Shown piece after piece: positions 62,128 to 64,000 of a stretch of DNA of 64,000 bases. The DNA is taken from assembly GCA_050633525.1 (NCBI GenBank), contig JBOEGR010000004.1:1-64000 (forward strand), read 5' to 3'. Source of the stretch: CANLBN01 sp050633525 (GTDB lineage Bacteria; Pseudomonadota; Gammaproteobacteria; Pseudomonadales; Cellvibrionaceae). Each line of letters begins with the position of its first letter. Position 1 is the first letter of the stretch. The translations under genes and the position numbers were made by a program. Under the pieces are notes generated by a model. The model had not been told where the DNA came from. It worked only from the letters and a program-made list of their open reading frames with translations, and ran no database searches.

Positions 62128-63558
62128 TTATTTATCTTCTTTATCCACTTTAGACTTAAGGTCTACAAAATAACGTTGCTGATCACTAGATTGATCAAGC
62201 TGTTTTAAATAAGCCAGTTTCTCTTGAATTTTCGTTTCAAGGCCGCGTTTAACAGGAAAATAATATGCCTTGTCAGCAATATCTTCAGGAAAGTAGTTCT
62301 CGCCTGCAGCATAAGCATCGGGCTCACTATGAGCATAGCGATACTCAGTCCCTTTCTCTCCGCCCTTCCCTTTACCATAGCCTAACTCTTTCATCAGTTG
62401 AGTCGGCGCATTGCGTAAATGCATGGGCACATCAAAGTCAGGCAAGTTCGCAATATCTGCTTTAGCCGATTTAAAGGCATTATACACGGCATTACTTTTG
62501 GGTGCGGCAGCTAAATAAATGACAGCTTGAGCAATGGCTAATTCTCCTTCAGGGCTCCCCAACCTTTCTTGGACGTCCCAAGCATTGAGGCTAATTTGCA
62601 GTGCTCTCGGGTCAGCATTGCCGATATCTTCCACGGCCATGCGAACAACGCGCCTCGCTACATAGAGTGGATCACAACCGCCATCTAGCATTTTCATACA
62701 CCAGTACAGAGCCGCATCAGGTGAAGAGCCACGCACTGATTTATGTAATGCGGAGATTTGCTCATAAAAAATATCACCGCCTTTATCAAAGCGCCTCACA
62801 TCTCCACCAATTACTTCTAGTACAGAGCTTTTGGTTATTTCACCATTATTGGCTAAGTCACTAGCAATTTCTAGTAGGTTAAGCGCTCTACGCGCATCAC
62901 CATTAGCCGCTTTAGCTAATAGCTGTAGGGCTTCGTCTTCGATGGTAAAGGCTTTATTACCGAAGCCTTTATCTTTATCTCTTAACGCTTTACCCAATAA
63001 AGTGAGTATGTCTTCTTCGCTGAGGTTGCGTAATACATAAACACGACAGCGGGAAAGCAATGCATTATTTAACTCAAAAGAAGGATTTTCTGTCGTGGCG
63101 CCAATAAAAGTGATAGTGCCATTTTCGACATAGGGCAAAAATGCATCTTGCTGTGATTTATTAAAACGATGCACTTCATCAATAAATAAGATGGTGCGCT
63201 TTTGATTTTGCTGCTGATGAAACTCTGCATTGGCAACCGCTTCACGGATATCTTTAACACCAGCCATAACAGCAGACAAAGTCACAAAATGTGCATCGCT
63301 GATATGTGCCAGTAATTTGGCAAGTGATGTTTTACCAACGCCAGGGGGACCCCAAAAAATCATGGAATGAATTTGGCCTTGATCAATCACTTCTCGTAAA
63401 GGCTTGCCTTCACTTAACAAGTGTTGTTGACCAATATAATCATCTAATCTTTCAGGGCGCAAACGTGCGGCCAAAGGCATATAGGCCGCTGCTTTTTTTT
63501 CGGCTTGCTTACTATTTTGTTTGTTCAGCTGTTCTTCACTAAAAAGATCTTTACTCAT
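62128..63558 (-). CDS. rarA: replication-associated recombination protein A
   Basis: 476 aa AAA+ ATPase with Walker A GPPGVGKTS, Walker B LFIDEVHRF, sensor 1 FIGATTENPSFELN, and the C-terminal MgsA tetramerisation domain. Acts at stalled forks. Overlaps lolA stop by eight bases. It has an extra C-terminal Gln/Lys tail. Confidence 0.96.
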   Translation of the reverse strand: MSKDLFSEEQLNKQNSKQAEKKAAAYMPLAARLRPERLDDYIGQQHLLSEGKPLREVIDQGQIHSMIFWGPPGVGKTSLAKLLAHISDAHFVTLSAVMAGVKDIREAVANAEFHQQQNQKRTILFIDEVHRFNKSQQDAFLPYVENGTITFIGATTENPSFELNNALLSRCRVYVLRNLSEEDILTLLGKALRDKDKGFGNKAFTIEDEALQLLAKAANGDARRALNLLEIASDLANNGEITKSSVLEVIGGDVRRFDKGGDIFYEQISALHKSVRGSSPDAALYWCMKMLDGGCDPLYVARRVVRMAVEDIGNADPRALQISLNAWDVQERLGSPEGELAIAQAVIYLAAAPKSNAVYNAFKSAKADIANLPDFDVPMHLRNAPTQLMKELGYGKGKGGEKGTEYRYAHSEPDAYAAGENYFPEDIADKAYYFPVKRGLETKIQEKLAYLKQLDQSSDQQRYFVDLKSKVDKEDK

Positions 63559-64000
63559 TCTTGAGTATATCTACCCCTTGCGGCGGCTCAAATTTAAATA
63601 GCTCATCATCAACTGATTGATTAATATTAAGCTCAGTAAAGTTAAATGTAGTGGTTTGTTCTAAACTATCTTTTAGTTGCATGCTCGCCAAGATAGCATC
63701 GTCAAAAAATAATTGTAATTCAGTAAAATTACTACTGCTTGACTTTGGGGTTAAAACAAAAGCGTCTGCAACTAGCTCGGATTTTTTAACAGTATAGTTA
63801 GCTGTGATTTGTTCGACATTGCCACTTAACAATAAAGCGGGCGACTGATCTACGCTACTTGAATAAGCATTAATAGTCACTTGTTCTAAATCAGGATCAT
63901 AAAGCCAAATGGTTTCTAAGTCGGCAACCAATAACTGTGGGAAAGGTTGTTTCGTTTCCCAATGAAAGTAGCCTGGCGATTTTACGGTAAAAATGCCGGA
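63551..64000 (-). CDS. lolA: outer-membrane lipoprotein carrier LolA, 5' part beyond window
   Basis: Last 149 codons. The visible part begins SGIFTVKSPGYFHWETKQPF, continuing PQLLVADLETIWLYDPDLEQ, the typical LolA half-barrel sequence. It carries lipoproteins from LolCDE to LolB across the periplasm. The N-terminus and signal peptide lie to the right of base 64000; an internal TTG within this stretch is not the start. Confidence 0.92.
   Translation of the reverse strand, partial: SGIFTVKSPGYFHWETKQPFPQLLVADLETIWLYDPDLEQVTINAYSSSVDQSPALLLSGNVEQITANYTVKKSELVADAFVLTPKSSSSNFTELQLFFDDAILASMQLKDSLEQTTTFNFTELNINQSVDDELFKFEPPQGVDILKNE

Overview
The window looks like a moderately AT-rich chromosome segment of a marine-type gammaproteobacterium (Pseudomonadales/Cellvibrionales in the broad sense). 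The right end carries the order lolA-rarA-crcB-serS-cysG, as in Pseudomonas and relatives, and the individual proteins (Fur of 134 aa, NiSOD, CopA/CopB, YebC, PpnN) fit that placement. No tRNA, rRNA, IS element or CRISPR array was seen.

Region 1 (1 to about 12,130) is most of a tailless prophage related to corticovirus PM2. It is one long minus-strand gene train with a PM2 P2-like double-jelly-roll major capsid protein, a P9/FtsK-HerA-type packaging ATPase, a gpA/P12-like HUH replication endonuclease, a run of tiny membrane proteins, a beta-helix receptor spike, an M15-type lysin and holin-like genes. Most genes overlap by ATGA, GTGA or TAATG. A clear terminator and a repeat-bearing control region separate replication/packaging genes from the virion genes. 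A divergent HTH repressor-like gene sits at the right end, followed by a dif-like sequence (12106-12133) that may be the attachment site. The left end of the prophage lies outside the window, so no integrase or left junction can be seen.

Region 2 (about 12,390 to 15,860) is an iron-starvation unit. Two Fur boxes over a strong promoter lead into hemP, flavodoxin, two unrecognised small helical proteins, a His-rich membrane peptide, nickel superoxide dismutase with its maturation protease, and fur. The theme is replacing iron proteins (ferredoxin, FeSOD) by iron-free ones.

Region 3 (15,951 to 37,656) is the most interesting part: an apparently uncharacterised sulfur-containing metallophore locus. 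A PchR-like AraC regulator, MFS exporter and acyl-CoA dehydrogenase lie on the plus strand. An eleven-gene minus-strand operon encodes a MoeZ-type E1/rhodanese, JAMM protease, ThiS/MoaD-like carrier, PLP C-S enzyme, tandem OsmC protein, N-hydroxylase-like flavoprotein, two different CaiB-type proteins, an adenylating ligase, a second acyl-CoA dehydrogenase and a GH88-like protein. A TonB-dependent receptor, an O-methyltransferase and a dedicated Fur-controlled ExbB-ExbD-ExbD-TonB set follow on the plus strand. The sulfur trio matches the logic of PDTC and thioquinolobactin biosynthesis, but no NRPS, PKS, NIS synthetase or dipicolinate/kynurenine genes are present, so the scaffold is unknown.

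Region 4 (37,859 to 51,559) holds ispG, then a copper/heavy-metal locus: cytochrome c lipoprotein, glutaredoxin-MauE fusion, two MerR regulators each followed by a near-identical 19-bp-spacer MerR promoter, CpxP-like protein, cytochrome c', CopB, CopA, DUF411 protein, CopL-like protein, UPF0718 permease and glutathione reductase. A housekeeping block (DUF4442, cysH, TIGR01244, yqhA) splits it.

Region 5 (51,854 to 64,000) is ordinary chromosome: yebC-like, ppnN, a YCII/ECF sigma pair, a small unknown, a chemoreceptor, an unknown membrane protein, then cysG, serS, crcB, rarA and the 3' part of lolA, cut by the window edge.
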